From an uncultured Muribaculaceae bacterium (lineage in GTDB: Bacteria; Bacteroidota; Bacteroidia; Bacteroidales; Muribaculaceae): a DNA stretch of 64,000 nucleotides. The stretch spans positions 1 to 64,000 of the forward strand of contig CAJUJB010000003.1 of the NCBI GenBank assembly GCA_910586595.1. The letters are read 5' to 3'. The notes beneath the pieces were generated by a model that saw only the letters and a list, made by a program, of their open reading frames with translations, was not told where the DNA came from and ran no database searches. This document shows, one piece after another, positions 17,717-25,993 of the stretch; within the stretch, counting starts at the first letter, position 1, and the number at the start of each line of letters is the position of its first letter. Both the position numbers and the translations under genes were made by a program.

Positions 17717-18718
17717 ATGGAATTTCTAAGTAATGACAAACTCGTGATCGTGGGTGCCGCAGGTATGATCGGCTCAAATATGGCGCAGACTGCCCTTATG
17801 ATGCGCCTTACCCCGAATATCTGTATCTATGATCCGTATGGCCCCGCTCTTGAAGGCGTTGCCGAGGAGCTGTATGCATGTGCGTTCGAGGGTGCAAACC
17901 TCACCTACACGTCCGATGTCAAGGAAGCCTTCACAGGCGCCGGATATATTGTCTCGTCGGGTGGCGCGGCCCGTAAGGCAGGCATGACCCGTGAGGATCT
18001 TCTTAAGGGTAATGCTCAGATCGCCGAGCAGCTCGGTAAGGATATACGTACCTATTGCCCTGAGGTAAAGCATGTGGTGGTGATTTTCAATCCAGCCGAT
18101 ATTACCGGCCTTATCACCTTGCTGTATTCAGGTCTGAAACCGTCGCAGGTCTCTACGCTTGCCGCACTCGATAGTACTCGCCTCCAGCATGAGCTTGTGA
18201 AATACTTTAAAGTTCCGGCCGAGAAGATTGTGAACTGCCGTACTTACGGCGGTCACGGCGAGCAGATGGCCGTCTTTGCGTCGACAACCACTGTCGATGG
18301 CCGTAGCCTTCTTGAACTGATTGGCACCGAAGCGCTGCCGCGCGAAGAATGGGATGCCATGAAGCAGCGTGTGATCCAGGGTGGCAAGCACATCATTGAT
18401 CTGCGAGGCCGTTCTTCATTCCAGAGCCCTGCATACCTCTCTATCGAGATGATTGCCGCAGCAATGGGTGGCAAGCCTTTCCGCTGGCCGGTGGGCACAT
18501 ATGTCGACAACGGACATTTCAGCCACATAATGATGGCTATGGAAACAACTGTCACCGCCGATGGCATCACTTACCGTGAGGTCGACGGTACACCTGAAGA
18601 GAAACAGGAGCTTGAGGATAGCTACAAGCATCTGTGCAAGCTCCGCGACGAAGTCATAGAGATGGGTGTGCTTCCGCCTATCGATAAATGGCATGAACTT
18701 AATCCCAACATACAATAA
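17717..18718 (+). CDS. mdh: Malate dehydrogenase
   Basis: Interconverts malate and oxaloacetate with NAD, here probably in the reductive branch leading to succinate. The 333-residue protein has the Rossmann glycine motif GAAGMIGSNMA, SGGAARKAGMTREDLL with the substrate-binding Arg, FNPADITG, LDSTR, and the catalytic His in TYGGHGEQM. The form, with the extended N-terminus, is the one common in Bacteroidales. Single gene with a terminator hairpin at 18729-18767. Confidence 0.93.
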   Translation: MEFLSNDKLVIVGAAGMIGSNMAQTALMMRLTPNICIYDPYGPALEGVAEELYACAFEGANLTYTSDVKEAFTGAGYIVSSGGAARKAGMTREDLLKGNAQIAEQLGKDIRTYCPEVKHVVVIFNPADITGLITLLYSGLKPSQVSTLAALDSTRLQHELVKYFKVPAEKIVNCRTYGGHGEQMAVFASTTTVDGRSLLELIGTEALPREEWDAMKQRVIQGGKHIIDLRGRSSFQSPAYLSIEMIAAAMGGKPFRWPVGTYVDNGHFSHIMMAMETTVTADGITYREVDGTPEEKQELEDSYKHLCKLRDEVIEMGVLPPIDKWHELNPNIQ

Positions 18719-18728
18719 CCGTCAAAGC

Positions 18729-18767
18729 ATTCGCCCCGGCTCTCTGATTCAGAGTGTCGGGGCGAAT
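18729..18767. terminator. Shared terminator between mdh and sufE
   Basis: ATTCGCCCCG (18729-18738) pairs with CGGGGCGAAT (18758-18767), with an inner CTCT/AGAG stem. It lies between two convergent genes and is likely to work in both directions. Confidence 0.65.
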
Positions 18768-18787
18768 TATATCTTGGAGGCAAGGGC

Positions 18788-19213
18788 TTAACCCTGCTTC
18801 ATCTTGAAGGCGGCTGCGTAGGCGCGCATCTGTTTCATCATGGCCACGAGCCCGTTGCTGCGTGTCGGCGAAAGATGCTCTGATAGGCCGATGTCATTGA
18901 TGAAATGTAGGTCGGCTTCAAGAATCTCGTCGGGGGTATGGCCCGATAGTACCTCAATTAGCATTGAGATGATGCCTTTGACAATGATGGCGTCAGAGTC
19001 GGCTCGGAAGTCAACTTTACCGTCTTCATCAAGCGATGCGTCGAGCCATACGCGGCTCTGGCAACCTTCGATCAGGCGGTCGGGAGTCTTCAGGTTCTCT
19101 GGCAGAGGGTCGAGGGCATTGCCCATGTCTATGATGCAGGCGTATCGATCCATCCAGTCGTCTATGTCTGCGAACTGCTCGATTACGTCCTGCTGGCTTT
19201 CTTCGATTGTCAT
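18788..19213 (-). CDS. sufE: SufE-family sulfur acceptor
   Basis: Takes sulfur from a SufS-type cysteine desulfurase and passes it to the Suf Fe-S cluster scaffold. The 141-residue protein has the active cysteine in IEGCQSRVWL (about residue 50), the LPENLKTPDRLI lead-in and the C-terminal LSPTRSNGL motif of the family. No other suf genes are in the window. It starts 2 bases after the M28 peptidase gene, so the two are co-transcribed, a pairing also common in related genomes as far as I recall. Confidence 0.92.
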   Translation of the reverse strand: MTIEESQQDVIEQFADIDDWMDRYACIIDMGNALDPLPENLKTPDRLIEGCQSRVWLDASLDEDGKVDFRADSDAIIVKGIISMLIEVLSGHTPDEILEADLHFINDIGLSEHLSPTRSNGLVAMMKQMRAYAAAFKMKQG

Positions 19214-19215
19214 GT

Positions 19216-20232
19216 TCAGAATGGTTTTTCCTTGTATACAACGTTAAGCACAGTCTCGCCTACGGCTTTTAAGGTAGAGCGGTCGATATGCTCCATGTCA
19301 TCGTGGAGGGTATGCCATGTTGGAGGGAAAGAAGAGGTCTCGACATTGTTGAGTTCCACGATGTCGGTGGTGGGGATGCCTGCCCGGGTAAGTACGATGT
19401 GGTCGTCGGTAATCGCACCACCTATCGAGCGGATGAATGTATCGCCATAGCCAAGACGTTCGGCCTCGCTCCATACTTTGATGGTCGGTGTCTCAGCATT
19501 CTGCTGCGAGAATGCCTCGTAGTGGAAACGGGCGTTGCGGCCTCCTACCATATCGAGCAAAATACCGTAGACGGGAAGATTGTCGGTGCGGTAAGGCACG
19601 ATGTTGTCGGCCCAATATTGGGCGCCGAGGCACCATGTGTCGGCGTTGGTGCCGAAGCCGTCGTGGTTGCCATAATCCTCTGCGTCGAAGAAAATGAGGT
19701 CAACCCCAACCGAGGGCTGTTTCTCGGCCAGATTGCGGGCTATCTCAAGCAGAACGGCCACACCGCTGCCGCCGTCATTAGCTCCGAGCACAGGCTGGTT
19801 ACGCAGATCCATACTCTCTTCCATGTCGGCCCATGGGCGGCTATCCCAATGTGCGGCAAGAAGTATGCGTTTGGCTTTATTTAGGTTGAAGCCGGCGATG
19901 ATATTGCTGATAGGAAGCTGGTCGCCGTTGTACGCGGTGACTGTGGCGTCCTGAGTTATCACAGAGTCGGCGCCGAAGGCTTCGAGTTTGTCGATTATAT
20001 AATTGCGGCAAGCGCGATGGGCGTCTGTGCCGGGTACGCGCGGCCCGAATGCGACTTGGTCGGCCACATATTGGTATGCGCTGTCGGCATTGAAATTACC
20101 CAGGAGAGCACTCGTTGCAGGTTGCGCGGAAGCGGCTTCCGCAGAGCTTTCTCCCCGGGAGCTGCTGTTGCATCCGATGACAGACATGGCCATCATCATG
20201 ATGCCCACGGCGGGCACGTTCCATTTTTCCAT
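19216..20232 (-). CDS. M28-family lipoprotein, glutaminyl cyclase-like
   Basis: A 338-residue lipoprotein (lipobox SVIGC, Cys21) of the zinc-dependent M28 fold. The metal and catalytic residues appear in order: AAHWDSRPWAD (His, Asp), GANDGGSGVA (Asp), FFDAEDYG (Glu-Asp) and TDDHIVL near the C-terminus. The overall pattern, including the WADMEES insert, fits the bacterial glutaminyl-peptide cyclotransferase branch, which turns N-terminal Gln into pyroglutamate on exported proteins; aminopeptidase activity is the alternative. Many Bacteroidota type IX and lipoprotein substrates start with Gln after signal cleavage, which fits. Promoter at 20257-20288. Confidence 0.82.
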   Translation of the reverse strand: MEKWNVPAVGIMMMAMSVIGCNSSSRGESSAEAASAQPATSALLGNFNADSAYQYVADQVAFGPRVPGTDAHRACRNYIIDKLEAFGADSVITQDATVTAYNGDQLPISNIIAGFNLNKAKRILLAAHWDSRPWADMEESMDLRNQPVLGANDGGSGVAVLLEIARNLAEKQPSVGVDLIFFDAEDYGNHDGFGTNADTWCLGAQYWADNIVPYRTDNLPVYGILLDMVGGRNARFHYEAFSQQNAETPTIKVWSEAERLGYGDTFIRSIGGAITDDHIVLTRAGIPTTDIVELNNVETSSFPPTWHTLHDDMEHIDRSTLKAVGETVLNVVYKEKPF

Positions 20233-20256
20233 TACAACAAGAATTTTATATCACGG

Positions 20257-20288
20257 CAAAGTTACAAAAAAGCTACAAAGCAGGCAAA
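20257..20288 (-). promoter_or_regulatory. Promoter of the M28-sufE operon
   Basis: Minus strand: TTTG (20285-20288), 20 bases, TAACTTTG (20257-20264), about 25 bases before the start codon at 20232. Confidence 0.6.
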
Positions 20289-20409
20289 TTTTTGTTGCGG
20301 AAAAATTTCAAAAATGTTGGAGGTGTGCTCAGAATGGTTATCTAGGCATGATATAAGCCTCCTCACATTTATGTATAAGGAACATCAGCTATGTTTTTGA
20401 TCGGCTATA

Positions 20410-22104
20410 TTACTCTTCAAATAAGCTCTGGCCGTTAGTCGTTAAGCAATATTTCTGTTTGGCACTTCTCGGTTTGTCTGGGAATTCCATCTCTACATAC
20501 CCCAATGAAATAAGAGGAAGTAAGATTTTACGTTTAAGTTCATACGTTTCGCCATAAGCAATGGCCGAATTTAATGTGTTTGCCCCCATGGGTTCTGATT
20601 TCAATAGACATAATAGATCAATAGCCGCCTGTGATAATCGGGATATATTGGGGGGATACTTCGACTTACTCCAGACTTGAACAAACATTTGTCTAAGTAT
20701 TTGTTCAAGTTCAGTTTTTTGGACTATAATGCTTTGGTATATATACTCTTGAACTTGAACAAACGATTGCCCAAGTATCTGTTTAAGTTGGGGGTTGATA
20801 ATTTTGGTCGCGTTTGTATTTGCAACGTTATTACAAAATTGGATATGGCATGGAATAGTCAGCTGGAAGAAGGTGCGGTTTTCATCAGTCTCTATTTTCG
20901 CTTCGGTAGACCCATTTGACTTTAAATGTTTTTGAATTGTCGGGATTCCTGTGGCTCGACCTTCAGAAAGGTCTAGTTCTTTAAGAAAATCTCCAAGTCG
21001 GCGATTTCTGTATTTCCGAGTCTTAAGACGACGAGCTTTACGTATGGCCTCATCACTTATAGAGCGGTCTGGGCCTGCATGACTCAGTATTTCAACCCGG
21101 TCAGGCTCGATTGTTATTTCAACTGGTTCCCGTTCTTGATAATTGCGGTGATAAAACGCATTTACAACGCCTTCTTCAAAAGCTTGATATGGATAGTTCG
21201 TTATTTTAATAGACTCAGCTCTGTCTTTAGGTTTTATGATTTTTTGTTTGATTACATTTAGTTTCAGGTAGGTTAATGTTTCCTTGATTATGTATGGTAT
21301 CGGGCCGGTGATGGTCGGCACTTCAATCATTTCGTCTGGATTTTCCTCACTACCTTCTGGAAATATTACTATTTCAGCTTGAGTGACAGGGAAAAACTTT
21401 TCGGGATGTGGGCAAAACATCATTGCTGCGACATTCTTGATAAGTCGATCCTCAGAGGGCCCTGTAAGTAGTTCCATTGCATCCAGGGTGTCAATTAGTT
21501 TAGACGCATCAAATGATTGGATAAGTTTGCTGTCAATCTTTTTTAAATGCTCAAATACAAGTACAGGTGAAATATCTTCTATTGAGATATTTGGGTTGCC
21601 TCGTTCGTCAAAGGGAGTATTATTTGCCATATCAAATAATTCTTGTAGTATTTCCCCTTTAGCTTCTATGGTGGATGATTTGCTGCGGATATAGTATTTG
21701 GGTACGGAAACTTGTTTGGCAACTACATTTTCAGGAACGCTATAAGGTCTATTATTGCGGGCTGGAGCCCATATCGCTATAATATATTTTTCATCAATTT
21801 CTACTATTTCCGTGCGGGTTACATAGGAAGGCTTAATTTTCGCATCGAAACCCACCATATCCTTTTGGATTTTGTCAATCTCAGCCAGATTAATACCTTT
21901 GACAGGACGAATCGCTATCCCGTTTTCATCTTGTTCGACGCCGATTAAAATGTACCCACCACCCAGATTTTCAAAATCATTAGCAAATGCACAGATTGTT
22001 TGATATATATCGGATGGATTCCAACTACGCTTAAATTCAATGCGGTTGGATTCCACTCTTCGTTTATGAAGCAAATCTTCTATATTGATTTGAAAGACAG
22101 CCAT
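20410..22104 (-). CDS. AlbA_2/Schlafen-domain ATP-binding regulator
   Basis: A 564-residue protein of the family often annotated as putative transcriptional regulator. Residues ~15-130 form the AlbA_2/Schlafen AAA_4 domain (ESNRIEFKRSW, then GGGYILIGVEQDENG). Residues ~300-380 match the HATPase_c_4-type block (EGVVNAFYHRNYQEREPVEI, then ILSHAGPDRSI). The C-terminus (~490-564) looks like a winged helix. Between them lies a 14-residue imperfect repeat (LKQILGQSFVQV and LEQILRQMFVQV) whose DNA is itself inverted-repeat. The gene is more A+T-rich than its neighbours and stands alone, suggesting horizontal acquisition. Such proteins have been linked to stress, toxin-antitoxin and defence; no role is assigned here. 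Confidence 0.78.
   Translation of the reverse strand: MAVFQINIEDLLHKRRVESNRIEFKRSWNPSDIYQTICAFANDFENLGGGYILIGVEQDENGIAIRPVKGINLAEIDKIQKDMVGFDAKIKPSYVTRTEIVEIDEKYIIAIWAPARNNRPYSVPENVVAKQVSVPKYYIRSKSSTIEAKGEILQELFDMANNTPFDERGNPNISIEDISPVLVFEHLKKIDSKLIQSFDASKLIDTLDAMELLTGPSEDRLIKNVAAMMFCPHPEKFFPVTQAEIVIFPEGSEENPDEMIEVPTITGPIPYIIKETLTYLKLNVIKQKIIKPKDRAESIKITNYPYQAFEEGVVNAFYHRNYQEREPVEITIEPDRVEILSHAGPDRSISDEAIRKARRLKTRKYRNRRLGDFLKELDLSEGRATGIPTIQKHLKSNGSTEAKIETDENRTFFQLTIPCHIQFCNNVANTNATKIINPQLKQILGQSFVQVQEYIYQSIIVQKTELEQILRQMFVQVWSKSKYPPNISRLSQAAIDLLCLLKSEPMGANTLNSAIAYGETYELKRKILLPLISLGYVEMEFPDKPRSAKQKYCLTTNGQSLFEE
20676..20787. repeat. Paired inverted repeats inside the AlbA_2 gene
   Basis: CTTGAACAAA (20676-20685) and TTTGTTCAAG (20700-20709) are perfect inverse copies. 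The unit recurs less perfectly at 20754-20787. Both copies encode the internal protein repeat (QILxQxFVQV). Confidence 0.6.
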
Positions 22105-22406
22105 AACTTAAAAAAATTGTATGTTCTTTTATTGCTAATGTTTAGGGTGAGTTGCTAAAGTTCCTTTTGGGCAGGAGGAGGCGCCTTGAGGGTGTTAGGC
22201 TACTTCATAGTATGGAGTATTTTGAGCCAAGCTGTTGCAAATATAGTTATAAATCATGAGGTTGCTAAATCGTAGACAACAAAAAAAGAAAAATTTTTAG
22301 CTTAAACTTGTCAATAGGATATCTGTCGCCATAAAAAACACCGGGAAAGGACAGGTGGTGGCCTGTTCTTCCCCGGTATTATGATGAGATGCCGATGAGG
22401 CGGTGT
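22105..22406. other. Intergenic region upstream of the AlbA_2 gene
   Basis: About 300 bases. The right end carries the frr terminator (22340-22377). The remainder is A-rich near 22260-22310 and should contain the promoter of the AlbA_2 gene, but I see no convincing two-box promoter and no other gene. Confidence 0.5.
22340..22377 (-). terminator. Terminator of pyrH-frr
   Basis: On the minus strand a ~15-bp stem with one G-T pair and a mismatch (outer arms ACCGGG/CCCGGT) is followed by TTTTTT. It lies 30 bases after the frr stop. Confidence 0.8.
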
Positions 22407-22967
22407 TTAGACGGTGAGGATTTCTTTCTCCTTTACGGCAAAGATGTCGTCGATTTTCTTGAGGAATTTATCGTGGAGTTTCTGTACGGAGCCTTCGGCG
22501 TCTTTCTCAACGTCTTCGGGCATGCCTTGTTTCACGGCTTTCTTGAGGCCGTCGATTGCGTCGCGGCGTGCGTTGCGCACCGATACTTTGGCGTTTTCAG
22601 CTTCGGCCTTGCACTGCTTTACGAGGGCTTTGCGGCGGTCTTCGGTCAGCGGAGGGATTGACAGGCGGATAACTTCGCCGTTGTTTTCCGGAGTGATGCC
22701 TACCTCAGAGTTGATGATGGCCTTCTCGATGGCTTTGAACATCGACTTTTCCCAGGGGGTGATGGCTATGGTGCGGGCGTCGGGCACAGAAATGTTGGCT
22801 ACGTTAGACACGGGCACAAGTGAGCCGTAGTACTCCACGCGCACAGCGTCGAGGATCTTGGCATTGGCTTTACCGGCACGGATGCGGGCCAGGGTTTCGT
22901 CGAGATAAGCAACCGCCATTTCCATCTTCTCTTCGGCGGGCTGGATGTAAGTTTTGGGGTCGGTCAT
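22407..22967 (-). CDS. frr: Ribosome recycling factor
   Basis: Splits post-termination ribosomes together with EF-G. The 186-residue protein has normal length and family blocks: [24 protein letters not shown] near the start (the RAGKA/YYG motif), [21 protein letters not shown], and VRNARRDA. It starts 13 bases after pyrH, the usual bacterial order (pyrH-frr), and ends at a strong terminator. Confidence 0.97.
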   Translation of the reverse strand: MTDPKTYIQPAEEKMEMAVAYLDETLARIRAGKANAKILDAVRVEYYGSLVPVSNVANISVPDARTIAITPWEKSMFKAIEKAIINSEVGITPENNGEVIRLSIPPLTEDRRKALVKQCKAEAENAKVSVRNARRDAIDGLKKAVKQGMPEDVEKDAEGSVQKLHDKFLKKIDDIFAVKEKEILTV

Positions 22968-22980
22968 ATTGCGTGGTTTT

Positions 22981-23691
22981 TTAGTATACGAGTGTACCGA
23001 TAGGCTCGCCGGCGAGAACTTTGCGCAGGTTGCCGGGGGTGTCCATGTCGAAGACTACGATCTTCATGCCGTTCTCGCGGCACAAGGTTGTGGCGGTAAG
23101 ATCCATGATCTTGAGGCCGCGGTTGTAGATTTCGTCGTACGATATGGTGTCGAACTTCTTCGCTTCGGGGTCTTTCTCCGGATCGGCAGTATAGATGCCG
23201 TCGACGCGGGTGCCTTTGAGCATGACGTCGGCATGGATTTCTACGGCGCGGAGAGCCGATGCGGTGTCGGTGGTGAAGAAGGGGTTACCGGTGCCACCAG
23301 CGATGATGGCTATTTTTCCGTCGCCGATGGTCTCGATGGCGCGCGATGGGCTGTAGGGCTCGCCGATTGGGAACATGCCTATGGAGGTAAGCACACGTGC
23401 GGGGCAGCCGATGCTTTCGAGGGCTGAGCTGAGTGCCAGCGAGTTGATCACGGTGGCGAGCATGCCCATCTGGTCGCCTTTCACGCGGTCGAAGCCTTTG
23501 GCTGCGCCAGACAGGCCGCGGAAGATGTTTCCGCCACCGATGACGATGCCAATCTCTACGCCGGAGTCGGCAAGTTCCTTAATCTGAGATGCATATGATG
23601 CAAGGCGCTCGGAGTCGATGCCGTAGCCCTGATGGCCCATAAGCGATTCGCCGCTGAGCTTGAGGAGTATTCGGTGATATTTGGGTTCCAT
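22981..23691 (-). CDS. pyrH: UMP kinase
   Basis: Phosphorylates UMP to UDP, the entry to pyrimidine nucleotides. The 236-residue protein shows the amino-acid-kinase motifs: [10 protein letters not shown] at the N-terminus (phosphate loop), [31 protein letters not shown], and the C-terminal [14 protein letters not shown]. It precedes frr. The gap to the MATE gene upstream (64 bases) contains CAAAGTTA at 23721-23728 (TAACTTTG on minus), a possible -7 box. Confidence 0.96.
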   Translation of the reverse strand: MEPKYHRILLKLSGESLMGHQGYGIDSERLASYASQIKELADSGVEIGIVIGGGNIFRGLSGAAKGFDRVKGDQMGMLATVINSLALSSALESIGCPARVLTSIGMFPIGEPYSPSRAIETIGDGKIAIIAGGTGNPFFTTDTASALRAVEIHADVMLKGTRVDGIYTADPEKDPEAKKFDTISYDEIYNRGLKIMDLTATTLCRENGMKIVVFDMDTPGNLRKVLAGEPIGTLVY

Positions 23692-23755
23692 ATATTTTTA
23701 CAGCTTCTTAAGCGTTTTCGCAAAGTTAGCGATTTTCTGCGGATTGAGACGCATT

Positions 23756-25084
23756 TCACGCCTTTTTTCGGGTGGCCCGCAAAAAATAGTAAAGGTAGAG
23801 CATGGCTGCCAGCAGCAGGCTCACGGAGAAACTGAGCACTATGCCATACATGCCCATGCCACAGGGGAAGGCCAGCACCCAGGTCACGGGCAGCCCGACC
23901 ACAATATAACTTACGAAGGCGCAATAGAGCATAGGCATTACGCGTGATGTGCCTCGCAAGGCGTTGGCAAAGGTGATCTGAGTGGCGTCGCCGAACTGGT
24001 AAAGAACCATCGGAAATATCAAGGTCAGCGCAAGCGTTAGCACGGCCGGGTCGTTGGTAAACAAGCCCATTATGAAATGACCGCCGAATATGAAGAGGAG
24101 GCTTGTGATGGTCATGGCGGCCAGTATAAGATGATAGCCAGCCCAGGCTGATTTACGCATTGCCACGGTGTCGCCTTGCCCGGCGGCGTGGCTGACGGGA
24201 ATAGCCATGGCCGCTCCGATGCTGTAGTAGATACAGAAGCCGAGCATGCCGCTGATGGCTACAATCTGGAAGGCTGCCAAAGGTACGGCTCCAAGCCATC
24301 CCGACATTATAGCCGACCCTGAGAAGGCTGCTGTCTCGAAGGTCATCTGCATTGCCACGGGAAAGCCCGTGCGGGCAATTTCAGCCGCCTGGCCCGGTAC
24401 ATGGTTGCCGTGATGGAAACCGGGGAGGTACGACCGGCCTCTCGCCGAGCAGAAGAATACGTAGATCATGGCTATTGCGCAGAGCACGCGGGCTATGAGC
24501 GTGCTGATGCCTGCTCCGGTAAGGCCGAGCTCGGGCGCACCCCAGTTGCCATATATAAGTATATAATTGCCGAGTATGTTGAGCGCGTTGGCGCTGAGTA
24601 CGATCCATGTCGGGAGTGCTGTGTCATTGATGGCATAGCTCCACTGAGCCAGCACGTTGAAAAGCATTACGGGTATCATTCCTGAAAGAACGATCAGGAA
24701 GTATGGCTTTATAAGAGGCATAAGGTGCCCGGGCTGCCCGAGCAGGTCGAGGTTGAAATAAAGGAGGAGCATCAAGGCTGTCACAGCCAAGGTAAAGATG
24801 GTGTTGACTCTCATCCCGACGCGCACCATTCTGCCTATGGCATCTGTCTCGCCTCGTGAGAATATGGCACCGATGAGTGGTGTTAGGCCGTAGGTGAAGC
24901 CTACGCAGGCGAAAATGGCGATATTGAATACGTTGTTGACAAAAGAGGCCGACGCGAGGGCCTCGGTCGAGTAATGGCCCACCATTATATTATCTGCAAA
25001 GCCTACGGCGATGTTGCCGAGCTGCCCCAGGAAGAGGGGGAATGCCAGGCGCCCTATCGAGCGGTAATAAGTTGAGTAGGACAT
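23756..25084 (-). CDS. MATE-family efflux transporter
   Basis: A 442-residue inner-membrane protein with twelve predicted helices in two similar halves, the MATE layout. It exports drugs or organic cations in exchange for Na+ or H+. Typical MATE blocks are visible: PLFLGQLGNIAVGFADNIMVG at the start, the conserved Gln/Pro-rich first helix, and the AAFQIVAISGMLGF region in the second half. It begins after the BI-1 terminator and precedes pyrH; no regulator is adjacent. Substrate not predictable. Confidence 0.9.
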   Translation of the reverse strand: MSYSTYYRSIGRLAFPLFLGQLGNIAVGFADNIMVGHYSTEALASASFVNNVFNIAIFACVGFTYGLTPLIGAIFSRGETDAIGRMVRVGMRVNTIFTLAVTALMLLLYFNLDLLGQPGHLMPLIKPYFLIVLSGMIPVMLFNVLAQWSYAINDTALPTWIVLSANALNILGNYILIYGNWGAPELGLTGAGISTLIARVLCAIAMIYVFFCSARGRSYLPGFHHGNHVPGQAAEIARTGFPVAMQMTFETAAFSGSAIMSGWLGAVPLAAFQIVAISGMLGFCIYYSIGAAMAIPVSHAAGQGDTVAMRKSAWAGYHLILAAMTITSLLFIFGGHFIMGLFTNDPAVLTLALTLIFPMVLYQFGDATQITFANALRGTSRVMPMLYCAFVSYIVVGLPVTWVLAFPCGMGMYGIVLSFSVSLLLAAMLYLYYFLRATRKKA

Positions 25085-25169
25085 GGTAAGAAGTGAGAAT
25101 TGAAACGGCTGTGGAGGTTTTCGACGTGGGGTGCCGGCGTTTAATAAGGTATTGATTAGTGCAAAAAAG

Positions 25170-25204
25170 AGACAGGTGCGCCACTATGCGTGACGCACCT
25201 GTCT
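25170..25204 (-). terminator. Terminator after the BI-1 gene
   Basis: AGACAGGTGCG (25170-25180) pairs with CGCACCTGTCT (25194-25204), with an inner CAC/GTG pair. On the minus strand it is followed by CTTTTTTG. It starts 24 bases after the BI-1 stop. Confidence 0.85.
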
Positions 25205-25227
25205 ACAATGTGTATCGTAGTTGCGTC

Positions 25228-25938
25228 TTAATCGCGGTTACCGAAGATACGGAGGAGGTAGAGGAAGAGGTTGATGAAGTCGAGGTAGAGTGTGAGGGCA
25301 CCGATTGTGGCGAGCTTGCTAACTCCTTCAGGTGCAGTAGACATAGCTCTGAGTTTAATCTGCTGGGTATCCCATGCGGTAAGGCCGATGAAGATGAATA
25401 CACCGGCGATCGATACGATCCAGTCGAGCGTGCTGCTGTGCAGGAAGATGTTGACTACCGACGCGATGATGAGGCCAAAGAGGGCCATGATAAGGTAGGA
25501 GCCAATGCGCGAGAGGTCGTTGGATGTGAAATAGCCGTAGACACTCATCGCGCCGAAGGTACCTGCGGTGATGAAGAAGGTCTTGGCGATTACGCCTGGG
25601 CTATAGGCAAGGAATATTGTGCATAGCATCAGACCGTTGACCACTGCGAAGAGGTAGAATAAACCTGATGCAGCGGCATTCGAGAGGCGGTTGATGGCGC
25701 CAGAGATGGCTATGACCAGACCGAGTTCGGCAGCCACAAGAACCCAAATCAGCCAGGTATGCGTTACGAGAAAGGATACATAGCCGTAGCTGGTGGAGGC
25801 CCAGAGGGCGGTGAGGGCGGTGACGATGAGTGCGAGTGTCATCTTGAAGTACACTCGCTTCATGGCGTTGCTCACAAGAGTTGTAACAGCCTGAGCCGAC
25901 CGGTTGAATGGGTCGGGAGTGTAGTTGTACTGATCCAT
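25228..25938 (-). CDS. Bax inhibitor-1/YccA-family membrane protein
   Basis: A 236-residue protein with seven hydrophobic helices, the BI-1/YccA layout. Characteristic features are the fifth-to-seventh helix region with GLTAWDTQQIKLRA (the Asp in the last part lines the pore in bacterial BI-1 structures) and the FFITAGTFGAMSVYGYFT stretch. Bacterial homologues are pH-sensitive calcium leak channels or modulators of the membrane protease FtsH. It is followed by a strong terminator. It is 55 bases after argS and on the same strand. Confidence 0.88.
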   Translation of the reverse strand: MDQYNYTPDPFNRSAQAVTTLVSNAMKRVYFKMTLALIVTALTALWASTSYGYVSFLVTHTWLIWVLVAAELGLVIAISGAINRLSNAAASGLFYLFAVVNGLMLCTIFLAYSPGVIAKTFFITAGTFGAMSVYGYFTSNDLSRIGSYLIMALFGLIIASVVNIFLHSSTLDWIVSIAGVFIFIGLTAWDTQQIKLRAMSTAPEGVSKLATIGALTLYLDFINLFLYLLRIFGNRD

Positions 25939-25993
25939 GGTTGTTTCTGTTTTTTATGAGGTGGAGATATATATAACAAATTTCAAGGCCTTT

